From the NCBI RefSeq assembly GCF_000300515.1, contig NZ_AMSI01000002.1:186001-250000 (forward strand): a stretch of DNA of 64,000 nucleotides. Direction: 5' to 3'. Position numbers and translations under genes: made by a program. The notes under the pieces are model-generated. The model saw only the letters and a program-made list of their open reading frames with translations, had not been told where the DNA came from and did no database searches. The stretch comes from Nitratireductor indicus C115 (GTDB taxonomy: Bacteria > Pseudomonadota > Alphaproteobacteria > Rhizobiales > Rhizobiaceae). The first letter of the stretch is position 1. Each line of letters starts with the position of its first letter. Positions 35,905 to 43,766 of this stretch are shown here, piece by piece.

Positions 35905-36581
35905 CAGACATCGGCTCCCGCGACGACCGCCTGATAGCCAAGCCCCCTCAGCGTTCGGATTTCAAGGCCGGAACCCTCGATCTTGCGGCGCAGGCGTCCG
36001 ACATAGAGTTCCACCGCATTGGGGTTCTTTTCGCCATCATGGCCGAAAAGCCGCACAAGCAGGTCTTCCTTGTCCAGGACGCGACCGCGGTTGGTCAGGA
36101 ATATCTCAAGAAGCGTCTGTTCGCGGCGCGTCAACTCGCAGACGACGCCATCGATCGTAACGCTGCGCGCCGCCATGTCGAAGACCAGCCGCCCAGCCGA
36201 AAGCGTACGATCCGCCTCGCCGCTGCGGCGGCGCACGATAGCCCTGATGCGCGCTTCCAATTCACCCAGGTCGAAGGGTTTGACCATATAATCGTCGGCA
36301 CCAAGATCGAGCGCGTCGATCTTGTCATTGACGGCAAGCCGCGCCGTCAGAACGAGAACGGGAACGCGGTTGCCGTCTCCCCGCAGGCGCCGCAGAAACG
36401 CGATGCCCGACCCATCCGGCAGGTTGATGTCGAGAATGATCAGATCATGCCGGCTCATGCTTGCAAAGTGCCAGGCGTCCTCCAGCGTTTCGGCCCGATC
36501 GCTCACATGCCCAGCCTTTTCCAGCCGCCTTTCGATGGCTTCGGCAACGTCCCGCGTATCCTCGACGATCAAAAAATGCAT
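35904..36581 (-). CDS. OmpR-family response regulator, TctD-like
   Basis: A 225-residue regulator starting MHFLIVEDTRDVAEAIERRL. The receiver carries phospho-acceptor Asp51 in LIILDINLPDGSG, followed by a winged-helix DNA-binding domain (about 125-220: ELTRREQTLLEIFLTNRG, VELYVGRLRRKIEGSGLEIRTLRGLGYQ). The longer upstream frame to 36899 crosses the tctC promoter region and is not protein-like, so 36581 was chosen. It is divergent from tctC and should activate it in response to an exogenous organic acid. Confidence 0.88.
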   Translation of the reverse strand: MHFLIVEDTRDVAEAIERRLEKAGHVSDRAETLEDAWHFASMSRHDLIILDINLPDGSGIAFLRRLRGDGNRVPVLVLTARLAVNDKIDALDLGADDYMVKPFDLGELEARIRAIVRRRSGEADRTLSAGRLVFDMAARSVTIDGVVCELTRREQTLLEIFLTNRGRVLDKEDLLVRLFGHDGEKNPNAVELYVGRLRRKIEGSGLEIRTLRGLGYQAVVAGADV

Positions 36582-36774
36582 GCGGCCCGCATTCTGACAG
36601 CTTGTTGACAGGCTTAACCTATAGGCTTCGCATTGCCAGGAGAACAAGTCCATGGCTGCCGCAGCGCTTGCGCGCCTCGTGGGAGAGGCGCCACGAAAGG
36701 AAATGCGGTAGAATGAACATCGGAGGAGGATCCTGTTCTCTTTGCGGCAGGGTCGCTCGAGTGGAGGAAATCTC
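36582..36774. promoter_or_regulatory. divergent tctD / tctC promoter region
   Basis: A 193-bp gap. A TTGACA hexamer occurs at 36605-36610, and a direct repeat AGGCTT lies at 36610-36615 and 36623-36628, a possible site for an OmpR-type regulator. No clean -35/-10 pair was identified. The tctC ribosome-binding site GTGGAGGAAA precedes 36775. Confidence 0.4.
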
Positions 36775-37749
36775 ATGAAAAAGCTGATCGGCCTTGCGGC
36801 CGCGTTCACCCTTGCATCCAGCCTGTCCGCCTTTGCCTTCGATCCGGGCAAGACCGAGTGCATCGCGCCGGCCGCTCCCGGCGGCGGTTGGGATTTCACC
36901 TGCCGTCAGGTCGGCAAGGCCCTTCAGGACCTGAAAATCGTCCCCGGCTCCATGCAGGTGTCGAATGTCGCGGGCGGCGGCGGTGGCGTCGCCTACGCCG
37001 AAGTGGTCAGCAAACGCAACGATGACAACAGCCTCATCGTCGCGGCCTCCTCGGCCACCGCGACCCGCCTCGCTCAAGGCGCCTTCCCGGGCAACACCAT
37101 GGACCAGGTGCGCTGGATCGGTTCCGTTGGAGCCGACTACGGCATCATTGCAGTCGCCAAGAATTCCTCCATCAACACGCTTCCTGAACTGATGGACATG
37201 ATCAAGAAGGACCCGACCTCCGTATCGGTGGCGGGCGGCTCTGCGGTCGGCGGCTGGGATCACCTCAAGGTTCTGATCGCCGCGAACAAGGCTGGCGTGG
37301 AAGATGTCCGTCAGGTCAAATATGTCGCCTTCGACGGTGGCGGCGAAGCGGTAACGCAGCTTCTTGCAGGGTCCGTCCAGGCATTCACGGGCGACGCCTC
37401 CGAAGCGAAGGGCTTCGTGGATTCCGGCGACATCAAGGTGATTGCCGTTCTGGCACCTGAGCGCCTGGAAGGCGACTTTTCTTCCTTCCCGACCGCTAAG
37501 GAACAGGGCATCGACGTGATCGGCGCGAACTGGCGCGGTTTCTACGCCCCCGGCGGCATGTCCGACGAAGCCTACAAATACTGGGTCGATGCCGTCGGCA
37601 AGGTCTACGCGTCCGACGAGTGGAAGGGCATCATGGCCGCAAACGGTCTCGCCCCGCTCGATCTTCAGGGCGACCAGTTCCAGGCTTTCGTGAAGGAATC
37701 CATCGCTTCCATCACCGAGCTTTCAAAGCAGATCGGCATCGTGAAGTAA
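36775..37749 (+). CDS. tctC: tripartite tricarboxylate transporter substrate-binding protein
   Basis: A 324-residue periplasmic binding protein of the TTT family, with signal peptide MKKLIGLAAAFTLASSLSAFAF. Family signs are ECIAPAAPGGGWDFTCR (ligand-binding loop with the aspartate of TctC proteins), VANVAGGGG-like VSNVAGGGGGVAY, and RGFYAPGGMSDE near the C-terminus. It delivers a carboxylate to TctAB. The start at 36775 has a strong GGAGG. It is first gene of tctCBA. Confidence 0.9.
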   Translation: MKKLIGLAAAFTLASSLSAFAFDPGKTECIAPAAPGGGWDFTCRQVGKALQDLKIVPGSMQVSNVAGGGGGVAYAEVVSKRNDDNSLIVAASSATATRLAQGAFPGNTMDQVRWIGSVGADYGIIAVAKNSSINTLPELMDMIKKDPTSVSVAGGSAVGGWDHLKVLIAANKAGVEDVRQVKYVAFDGGGEAVTQLLAGSVQAFTGDASEAKGFVDSGDIKVIAVLAPERLEGDFSSFPTAKEQGIDVIGANWRGFYAPGGMSDEAYKYWVDAVGKVYASDEWKGIMAANGLAPLDLQGDQFQAFVKESIASITELSKQIGIVK

Positions 37750-37765
37750 CGCGAGCGGATTTTAA

Positions 37766-37796
37766 TCGGGCCTGCGGGGACATCCCACAGGCCCGA
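37766..37796 (+). terminator. intercistronic hairpin between tctC and tctB
   Basis: Nine-base arms tcgggcctg and caggcccga just after the tctC stop, with no T-run. It is likely a 3' stabiliser or partial terminator, allowing more binding protein than membrane subunits. Confidence 0.6.
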
Positions 37797-37936
37797 ATTG
37801 CATCAAGCGAAAACACCACGGCGCCACACGTCCTTGGGACGCGGAATGGCCGCCGATAGCTATCTGATCCGCACACCGCGCCCGACGAAAACCGCGATTG
37901 GTTTTCGGGCCTGTGCGCTAGAAAACGGGGTCCCAG

Positions 37937-38368
37937 ATGAGCGACCGCATCTTTGGCGTTTTCGGTCTCCTGCTTGCCGGCTTCTATCTTTGGCAGGCAA
38001 GCGTGATCGAACTCAGCTTCATTTCAGATCCGTTCGGGCCGCGCGCCTTTCCCTACATAATCGGCGTTGTGCTGGCGATTGCGAGCGCAGTGGTTCTTTG
38101 GAAACCTGACACCGAACCGGAATGGCCCGCCTTCTCGCGTCTTTTCGAGATCGGCATCGCCGCCGCGGTCATGATCGCCTACGCGATGTTCCTGAAGGAT
38201 TACGGTTTCGTCGCCTGCACGACGGTTGCCGCCGCATATCTATCCTGGCGCCTTGGCGCACGGCCCGTTTCCGCAGCCATTGCGGGCGTTGCGATTGCGG
38301 TCGGCATCTATGTGATTTTCCATCTTGTCCTCGGGTTGTCGCTGGCGCGCGGCCCCTGGGGTTTCTGA
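37937..38368 (+). CDS. tctB: tripartite tricarboxylate transporter small membrane subunit
   Basis: A 143-residue membrane protein with four hydrophobic spans (about 4-22, 36-54, 70-90, 105-135). It contains the family motif SDPFGPRAFPYIIGVVLAI after span 1. Works with TctA as the permease. The stop is 13 bp before tctA, and GGAGGCGCG lies in the gap. The 187-bp distance from tctC holds the hairpin above. Confidence 0.88.
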   Translation: MSDRIFGVFGLLLAGFYLWQASVIELSFISDPFGPRAFPYIIGVVLAIASAVVLWKPDTEPEWPAFSRLFEIGIAAAVMIAYAMFLKDYGFVACTTVAAAYLSWRLGARPVSAAIAGVAIAVGIYVIFHLVLGLSLARGPWGF

Positions 38369-38381
38369 GCGGAGGCGCGTT

Positions 38382-39917
38382 ATGGACACTCTGGCTTCCC
38401 TGGCCGACGGCTTTGCCGTCGCGCTCACCTTCCAGAACCTGATGCTGGCGCTTGTCGGCTGCTTTCTCGGAACCATCATCGGAGCGCTTCCGGGCTTAGG
38501 CCCGTCCAACGGCGTCGCGATCTTGATTCCGCTCGCCTTCACGCTCGGCCTGCCGGCAACGCCGGCGCTGATCCTGCTGACGAGCGTTTACTACGGCGCC
38601 ATGTATGGCGGACGCATATCCTCGATCCTGCTCAACATTCCGGGCGACGAACCGGCTCTGATGACGACGCTCGACGGCTATCCCATGGCGCGTGCCGGTC
38701 AGGCCGGCGAAGCGCTGGCGATCTCCGGGCTTGCCTCCTTCGTCGGCGCCTTCTTCGCCACCTGGGGCCTCGTGTTTCTGGCACCGCAGCTGGTCAAGGT
38801 CGCTCTTTTGTTCGGTCCGGCCGAGTATTTCGCGCTCTTCGTGCTGGCCTTTGCAACACTTGGCGGCATAGCGAGCAGAAACCAGGCGAAGGCAGCCTTC
38901 GCCGCCGCTCTGGGCCTTGGCATCTCCACCATCGGCGTCGACGGGCAGACGGGCGTGCCGCGTTTTTCCTTCGGCGAAGTCCATCTCTATGACGGCATCG
39001 ACTTCCTGGTTGCGATCGTCGGCCTGTTCGCCCTGTCGGAAGTGTTCATCTTTCTGGAGCACCGGGCCGGCGGGAACGGCAGCGATCGGTCGATGAAGGT
39101 CGGTCGGGTCGTTCCTCCCTGGAAGATGGTGCGTGCGACGCTTCCTGCCATGGGGCGTTCGACCATCCTGGGCTTCATCGCAGGTGTGTTGCCGGGAGCC
39201 GGCGCTTCACTCGGCTCCTTCATCTCTTATACATTCGAAAAGCGCCTTTCAGACCGCAACGGAACCTTTGGCAAGGGCGACCCGCGCGGCGTTGCCGCCC
39301 CCGAAGCCGGCAACAACGCCGCCGCCGGCGGCGCGCTGGTGCCCATGCTGGCGCTCGGCGTGCCGGGTTCGGGCACCACAGCCGTGCTTCTGGCCATGCT
39401 TCTGGCGCTCAACATCACGCCTGGCCCCCTGCTCTTCCAGCAGAACCCGGATGTCGTTTGGGGCCTGATTGCTGCGTTGTTCATCGGCAATCTCATGCTT
39501 CTGGCCATGAACCTGCCACTTGTATCGCTGTTCGTACGCGTGCTTCTGGTGCCCACCCGCTACCTCATGCCGGCCGTGGCAATGATCTCCTTCGTCGGCA
39601 TTTACGGTATTTCCGGCTCTACCTTCGACCTGGTGGTGATGGTCGCGTTCGGCGTCATCGGCTGGGTTTTGCGCAAGCTGGACGTGCCGCTGGTGCCGAT
39701 CATTCTGGGCGTCCTGCTCGGCGATCAAATGGAAAAGAACCTGCGCCGCGCCATGACCATTCACAATGGCGACTGGACGATGCTGTTCGATTCCTGGCTC
39801 GCCATCGCGCTCTGGTCCTTTGCCATCATCGGCTTCGTGCTGCCGCTCATCGTCGGCCGTTACCTTCGGCCGAAGCTCGCGGACGAGCCGATTGCCGAGG
39901 GTGCCGATCCCGACTGA
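38382..39917 (+). CDS. tctA: tripartite tricarboxylate transporter large permease subunit
   Basis: A 511-residue permease with about 11-12 spans. TctA signatures are GTIIGALPGLGPSNGVAILIPL in the first third and its repeat GFIAGVLPGAGASLGSFISYTFEKR with GNNAAAGGALVPMLALGVPGSGTTAVLL in the second. The ATG at 38382 lies eight bases after GGAG; the longer in-frame ORF overlaps tctB. It completes the proton- or sodium-coupled TTT transporter. Confidence 0.92.
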   Translation: MDTLASLADGFAVALTFQNLMLALVGCFLGTIIGALPGLGPSNGVAILIPLAFTLGLPATPALILLTSVYYGAMYGGRISSILLNIPGDEPALMTTLDGYPMARAGQAGEALAISGLASFVGAFFATWGLVFLAPQLVKVALLFGPAEYFALFVLAFATLGGIASRNQAKAAFAAALGLGISTIGVDGQTGVPRFSFGEVHLYDGIDFLVAIVGLFALSEVFIFLEHRAGGNGSDRSMKVGRVVPPWKMVRATLPAMGRSTILGFIAGVLPGAGASLGSFISYTFEKRLSDRNGTFGKGDPRGVAAPEAGNNAAAGGALVPMLALGVPGSGTTAVLLAMLLALNITPGPLLFQQNPDVVWGLIAALFIGNLMLLAMNLPLVSLFVRVLLVPTRYLMPAVAMISFVGIYGISGSTFDLVVMVAFGVIGWVLRKLDVPLVPIILGVLLGDQMEKNLRRAMTIHNGDWTMLFDSWLAIALWSFAIIGFVLPLIVGRYLRPKLADEPIAEGADPD

Positions 39918-39924
39918 CATCGAC

Positions 39925-39956
39925 ATGCGGCGCAGCCCCTCGAGGCAGCGCCGCAT
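39925..39956 (+). terminator. hairpin after tctA
   Basis: Nine-base arms atgcggcgc (39925-39933) and gcgccgcat (39948-39956), a few bases after the tctA stop. There is no T-run, so read-through into the hydrolase gene is possible. Confidence 0.5.
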
Positions 39957-40078
39957 ACCACCTGAACAAGGCTGGAAAATTGCCCCTGTGGCCCCCGCCC
40001 GTCGCCGACCTGCGCAACGGGCTTGCCGGAAGCGCGCAATTCGGCCATGTCTCCTGAACGCATATCCGGGAGAACCAC

Positions 40079-40774
40079 ATGACCGACTTTGCCTTTGCGC
40101 CACCTGCCCCACCCTCCGTCGCCATCCTCGACAGCGAAGAACGCTTTCCCGTTCGCCGCATTTTCTGCGTCGGTCGCAATTATGCGGCGCACGCTCGCGA
40201 GATGGGACAGGACCCGGATCGCGAACCGCCATTCTTCTTCTCCAAACCCGCAGATGCTGTCGTCGATAGCGGCTCGACCATCCCCTATCCCTCTTTGACC
40301 GAAGACCTGCATCACGAGATCGAGCTCGTCGTGGCCATCGGCAAGGGCGGCAGCGACATCCCCGTCGAGAACGCGCTGGACCATGTTTTCGGATATGCGG
40401 TCGGCATCGATCTGACTCGCCGCGACCTGCAGGGCGCCGCCAAGAAGAAGGGCCAGCCCTGGGATTGGGGCAAGGCATTCGACCGCTCCGCTCCCTGCGC
40501 GCCGATCATGCCGGTCGCCAGAAGCGGCCATCCGCAGAAAGGGCGTGTCTGGCTCGCGGTCAACGACGAAACCCGTCAGGAAGGCGACCTGGATGAACTG
40601 ATCTGGCCCGTCGCCGACGTGATTGCCATCTGCAGCCGCGCGGTGGAGCTCAAGCCGGGCGATCTTATCTACACGGGAACGCCAGCCGGCGTCGGGGCCG
40701 TCCTGCGCGGCGACCGCATGACGGGCGGTGTCGAGGGTGTAGGCGAAATCTCGATCGACATCGCAGAGGGCTGA
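40079..40774 (+). CDS. fumarylacetoacetate hydrolase family protein (fumarylpyruvate hydrolase-like)
   Basis: A 231-residue FAH-fold hydrolase. It has FCVGRNYAAHAREMG, FFFSKPADAV, the metal-binding EDLHHEIELVVAIGKGG and GYAVGIDLTRRDLQ. The short one-domain form fits fumarylpyruvate hydrolase (gentisate pathway, NagK type), cleaving fumarylpyruvate to fumarate and pyruvate; acylpyruvase activity is an alternative. It is followed after five bases by a zeta-class GST-like isomerase, the natural preceding enzyme in that pathway. Gentisate dioxygenase is not in the window. Confidence 0.82.
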   Translation: MTDFAFAPPAPPSVAILDSEERFPVRRIFCVGRNYAAHAREMGQDPDREPPFFFSKPADAVVDSGSTIPYPSLTEDLHHEIELVVAIGKGGSDIPVENALDHVFGYAVGIDLTRRDLQGAAKKKGQPWDWGKAFDRSAPCAPIMPVARSGHPQKGRVWLAVNDETRQEGDLDELIWPVADVIAICSRAVELKPGDLIYTGTPAGVGAVLRGDRMTGGVEGVGEISIDIAEG

Positions 40775-40779
40775 ATCCG

Positions 40780-41430
40780 ATGAGCGAGATTGTCCTGCAC
40801 AATTACTTCCGCTCCTCGACCTCCTATCGCGTGCGCATCGCGCTCGCCATGAAAGGCCTCCCCTATCGCTACGTGGCGCACCATTTGCGCCACGGCGAAC
40901 AAAACTCGCCGGCCTATCTTGCCGTCAATCCCCAGGGGCTCGTTCCGGCTCTGGTCTGGAGCGACGGCACCATGATCGCCCAATCCATGGCGATCATGGA
41001 GTTTCTGGAAGAGATGGTGCCGGAGCCGCGATTGCTGCCGGCCGACCCGCATGGCCGCGCACGCGTGCGTATGCTTTCACAGATGATCGCCTGCGAGATT
41101 CATCCGGTCAACAATCTGCGCGTGCTCGGGGCCTTGCGCCAGCGCTACCATGCCGACGACGCGGAAGTCGCCTCATGGTTCCGCCATTGGGTGGCGGCCA
41201 CGTTCGGGCCGCTCGAAGCGCTGTTGTCGCAGAGCCCCGATACCGGGACCTTCTGTCATGGAGAAACACCGGGCATGGCAGACATCTGCCTCGTTGCCCA
41301 GGTCGCCAACAATCGACGGTTCGACGTCGACATGACGCCCTATCCAGCGATAACGCGCATCAACGAGGCCTGCATGAAGCTTCAGCCTTTCATCGATGCT
41401 GCGCCGGCAAACCAGCCCGACGCCGAATAG
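40780..41430 (+). CDS. maleylpyruvate/maleylacetoacetate isomerase (zeta-class GST)
   Basis: A 216-residue zeta-class GST with the glutathione motif YFRSSTSYRVRIALAMKGL (Ser-Ser of the SSCSxRVRIAL signature, Cys replaced by Thr), NPQGLVPALVWSDG and QSMAIMEFLEE. It isomerises a cis-dienoic ring-cleavage product to the fumaryl form for the preceding hydrolase. MaiA and NagL cannot be told apart from the sequence. Operon with the hydrolase. Confidence 0.85.
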   Translation: MSEIVLHNYFRSSTSYRVRIALAMKGLPYRYVAHHLRHGEQNSPAYLAVNPQGLVPALVWSDGTMIAQSMAIMEFLEEMVPEPRLLPADPHGRARVRMLSQMIACEIHPVNNLRVLGALRQRYHADDAEVASWFRHWVAATFGPLEALLSQSPDTGTFCHGETPGMADICLVAQVANNRRFDVDMTPYPAITRINEACMKLQPFIDAAPANQPDAE

Positions 41431-41436
41431 AAACCT

Positions 41437-41882
41437 TCAGGCCTTGGCCTCGTCAAGGATGAGGAGGATAACCGTTTCGGCCACAAGGGCCGGCGTCTCC
41501 TCGCCCTCGATCTCCACTTCGCTGTGATGGCGCACCAGAAGGCGGCCGGGAGCCTTTTCCTCGATATCCTTCAGCTTCGCGCGCAGCCGGACACGGCTGC
41601 CCGGCGCAGGCGGTCGAGTCCATAATTGATGATCGTGCCAAGCCGCTCCGGCCAGGCGCCGCAATCATAGGAAAGGCTCGAAAGCAGCGATAAGGTCAGG
41701 AAACCATGCGCCACGGTGCTGCCAAACGGGCCTTCATCGCGCGCCCGCGCCCTGTCGACATGAATCCATTGATGATCATTGGTGCAATCGGCGAAACTGT
41801 CGATCATCTTCTGATCAACGCTCACCCAGTCGGAAACGGTCGGCGCATCACCGAGCGTGTCCGCGAGAACATGTGCATTCAT
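41437..41882 (-). pseudogene. MaoC-like (R)-specific enoyl hydratase, frameshifted
   Basis: The N-terminal frame MNAHVLADTLGDAPTVSDWV to IINYGLDRLR has the MaoC hot-dog catalytic segment FADCTNDHQWIHVD and GSTVAHGFLTLSLL. It then shifts to another frame that continues PGSRVRLRAKLKDIEEKAPG to the end ILLILDEAKA. Family members usually read FLAPV or similar between these pieces, so about five residues plus one base are missing near 41600. The first frame would add about ten foreign residues and stop. Start 41882 has GGAAAGG at good spacing. It may be a real pseudogene or a sequence error. Confidence 0.75.
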
Positions 41883-42166
41883 TGGGTTGCCTTTCCGAAA
41901 CCACGGCACGGCACCGGGTTTCCGGCCCGGCACATATGCAATTTCAAGAGAAATCGGGTTGTGCCCTTCGGGCTTGTTCTTGGCTCCCCAATGCGCGGAG
42001 TATTGTGCATCGCAACAAGAATGGCAAGATTCCTTCCGCAACGCAGCGCAAAGACCCGTTCTTCCCGGGTCCGTCGCGGAAAAACCACCAATACCCTGTT
42101 CGGCGCCACAATCCTGCGGCATAGCAAGGCTGCGATAGACCACACATCAATGTTCTCATAAAAAGT

Positions 42167-42181
42167 TGATCATAAAAATCA
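42167..42181. promoter_or_regulatory. IRO-box (RirA site) upstream of rirA
   Basis: TGA-N9-TCA (tga tcataaaaa tca) exactly fits the RirA iron-responsive operator consensus. It lies 77 bp upstream of the rirA start, suggesting autoregulation. Confidence 0.65.
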
Positions 42182-42199
42182 TGTATTTTTTCGTTACTC

Positions 42200-42216
42200 T
42201 CTGGAATTATTCTAAA
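42200..42216. promoter_or_regulatory. ICE/Irr-box-like sequence upstream of rirA
   Basis: TCTGGAA-TTA-TTCTAAA: the right half matches the Irr control element TTCTAAA perfectly; the left half matches TTTAGAA in five of seven bases. It would link rirA to the haem-sensing Irr regulator. Confidence 0.45.
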
Positions 42217-42257
42217 CGATGGTCCATATTGCAGGAACGCTATGCAAGAGGACCGTT

Positions 42258-42719
42258 ATGCGCCTGACGAGACAGACCAATTATGCCATCCGGATCCTGA
42301 TGTACTGTGCGGCCAATCAGGGCCGTTTAAGCCGCATCTCCGATATCGCCGAAGCCTACACGCTTTCCGATCTCTTCCTGTTCAAGATTCTGCAGCCCCT
42401 CGTCGAACACGGTTTCGTTGAGACCGTTCGTGGACGTCATGGCGGTGTCCGGCTTGCCAAGGAAGCCTCCGCCATCACGCTTTTCGACGTCGTGCGGGTG
42501 ACCGAAGACAATTTCGCCATGGCTGAATGTTTCGAGGGAGACGGCTCGGACTGTCCGCTCGTCGACAGCTGCGGCCTGAACGAGGCGCTTCGCAAGGCTC
42601 TCAACGCCTTCTTCGAGGTTCTCGGCAGCTACACAATCCAGGATCTGGTCGATTCCAAACCTGACATGCGCCATCTGTTGCGCATCGACGAACTGCCTGT
42701 CCGCGCCGCTGCCGGCTAG
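42258..42719 (+). CDS. rirA: Rrf2-family iron-responsive regulator RirA
   Basis: A 153-residue Rrf2-type regulator, MRLTRQTNYAIRILMYCAAN, with a winged HTH (about 26-60) and dimer helix. The iron-sulfur ligands are Cys91, Cys99 and Cys105 in AECFEGDGSDCPLVDSCGLN, the spacing expected for RirA. When iron is sufficient, the cluster-bound form represses iron-uptake genes at TGA-N9-TCA boxes; such boxes lie in its own promoter and in the haem-uptake promoter here. Start 42258 was chosen from AGAGGA spacing and family N-terminus. Confidence 0.93.
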   Translation: MRLTRQTNYAIRILMYCAANQGRLSRISDIAEAYTLSDLFLFKILQPLVEHGFVETVRGRHGGVRLAKEASAITLFDVVRVTEDNFAMAECFEGDGSDCPLVDSCGLNEALRKALNAFFEVLGSYTIQDLVDSKPDMRHLLRIDELPVRAAAG

Positions 42720-42730
42720 AGCATTTTGCA

Positions 42731-42840
42731 GTCAGGTGGAATCACCTGACGTGTGCAGAAAAACAAAGAGATAGATTCACCGTTTCACGGAAACCCTGAA
42801 CCGATCTAGGGAATTATTCGGTCAGGTGGGAGCACCTGAC
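42731..42840. repeat. two copies of an intergenic palindrome gtcaggtg-N4-cacctgac
   Basis: Copies at 42731-42750 (centre gaat) and 42821-42840 (centre ggag), 90 bp apart, in the 252-bp gap between the convergent rirA and hmuV genes. They are embedded in sequence beginning gagcattttgcag, which resembles dispersed intergenic mosaic elements of Rhizobiales. Confidence 0.7.
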
Positions 42841-42971
42841 CTTCACGCATGCTTGCGGAAGAACTGAGATGACGCATCTCTGAACGCCGCTGAACGGCCC
42901 AGGCGAGCGCTATCCAGCCAGAAGGCCTTTCCCGCAAGTCCTGTCCCGCATTTCAGTCTGCGTCATATCGC

Positions 42972-43766
42972 TCAGAGTTCCGCCATCTGCGGCAGGACGA
43001 ACGGAGCACCGGCAGGTGGCGGGGTACTCATCCTGATCCGGCATTCAAAAACGTCTGAAATCAGATCGTCGGTAAGCACGTCTTCAACGCTGCCACAGGC
43101 AGCGAGCCGGCCGCGATGCATCATCGCAACCTGGTCGGCATAGCGCGCCGTGAGATTGAGATCGTGCAATATAGCGATCACCCCGCCGCCGGCCGCCACG
43201 AAATCCCGGGCAATTTCCATGATCGTCAGCTGATGCTTAATGTCCAGGCTTGAAACTGGCTCATCCAATAGCAGAAAGCGCGCAACGCCATCGAGAACCG
43301 GACGCCAGACCTGGCACAGAACCCGCGCAAGCTGGACACGCTGCTGTTCGCCGCCTGAAAGCTCCTGGTAGAAGCGCCCTGCGAAACCATCGAGATCAAC
43401 GCGCGCAAGCGCCTGCTCGGGCAAACGGGCAAGCTCTCGTTCGCCCGCTCCCGACCGCCCGCTCATCAAGCCCAGCTTCACGATCTCACGCACCGTGTAG
43501 GGAAAGGAAAGCGAGGTTGCCTGCGGCAGCACCGCCCTGTGAACGGCAGCCTGCCATGGCTTCATTTCGGCAAGCGCCATCCCGTTCAGCCGAATCTCCC
43601 CCGAATGGGCCAGATCGCCCGACACGGCCTTCAGAAATGTGGTTTTGCCCGAGCCGTTGGGACCGACGATCGCCGTCAGGGTCCCAGGGTGCGCGGTGAG
43701 GCTCACATCCGACAAAATGGCTTTGCGCCCTATGGAAACACCGAGGTTGCGAACATCTATCGACAT
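42972..43766 (-). CDS. hmuV: haem ABC transporter ATP-binding protein
   Basis: A 264-residue ABC ATPase: Walker A IVGPNGSGKTTFL, Q loop LPQATSLSFPYTVRE, signature ELSGGEQQRVQLARVL, Walker B RFLLLDEPVSSLD, H loop ILHDLNL. The insert VWRPVLDGVARF before Walker B is typical of HmuV. It energises haem import through HmuU. Its start overlaps the hmuU stop by one base; the longer frame to 43907 overlaps hmuU. Confidence 0.93.
   Translation of the reverse strand: MSIDVRNLGVSIGRKAILSDVSLTAHPGTLTAIVGPNGSGKTTFLKAVSGDLAHSGEIRLNGMALAEMKPWQAAVHRAVLPQATSLSFPYTVREIVKLGLMSGRSGAGERELARLPEQALARVDLDGFAGRFYQELSGGEQQRVQLARVLCQVWRPVLDGVARFLLLDEPVSSLDIKHQLTIMEIARDFVAAGGGVIAILHDLNLTARYADQVAMMHRGRLAACGSVEDVLTDDLISDVFECRIRMSTPPPAGAPFVLPQMAEL

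Larger units (their letters stand above)
41883..42257. other. 375-bp gap with the rirA promoter region
   Basis: Contains the candidate iron-responsive elements listed separately close to rirA. The half nearest the MaoC pseudogene (41883-42150) shows no gene or strong motif. Confidence 0.5.

Noticed and set aside
35904-36899. Longer 331-codon version of the TctD-like regulator
   Set aside because: The extra 106 codons cross the divergent tctC promoter and ribosome-binding region; MHFLIVED is the normal OmpR-type start.
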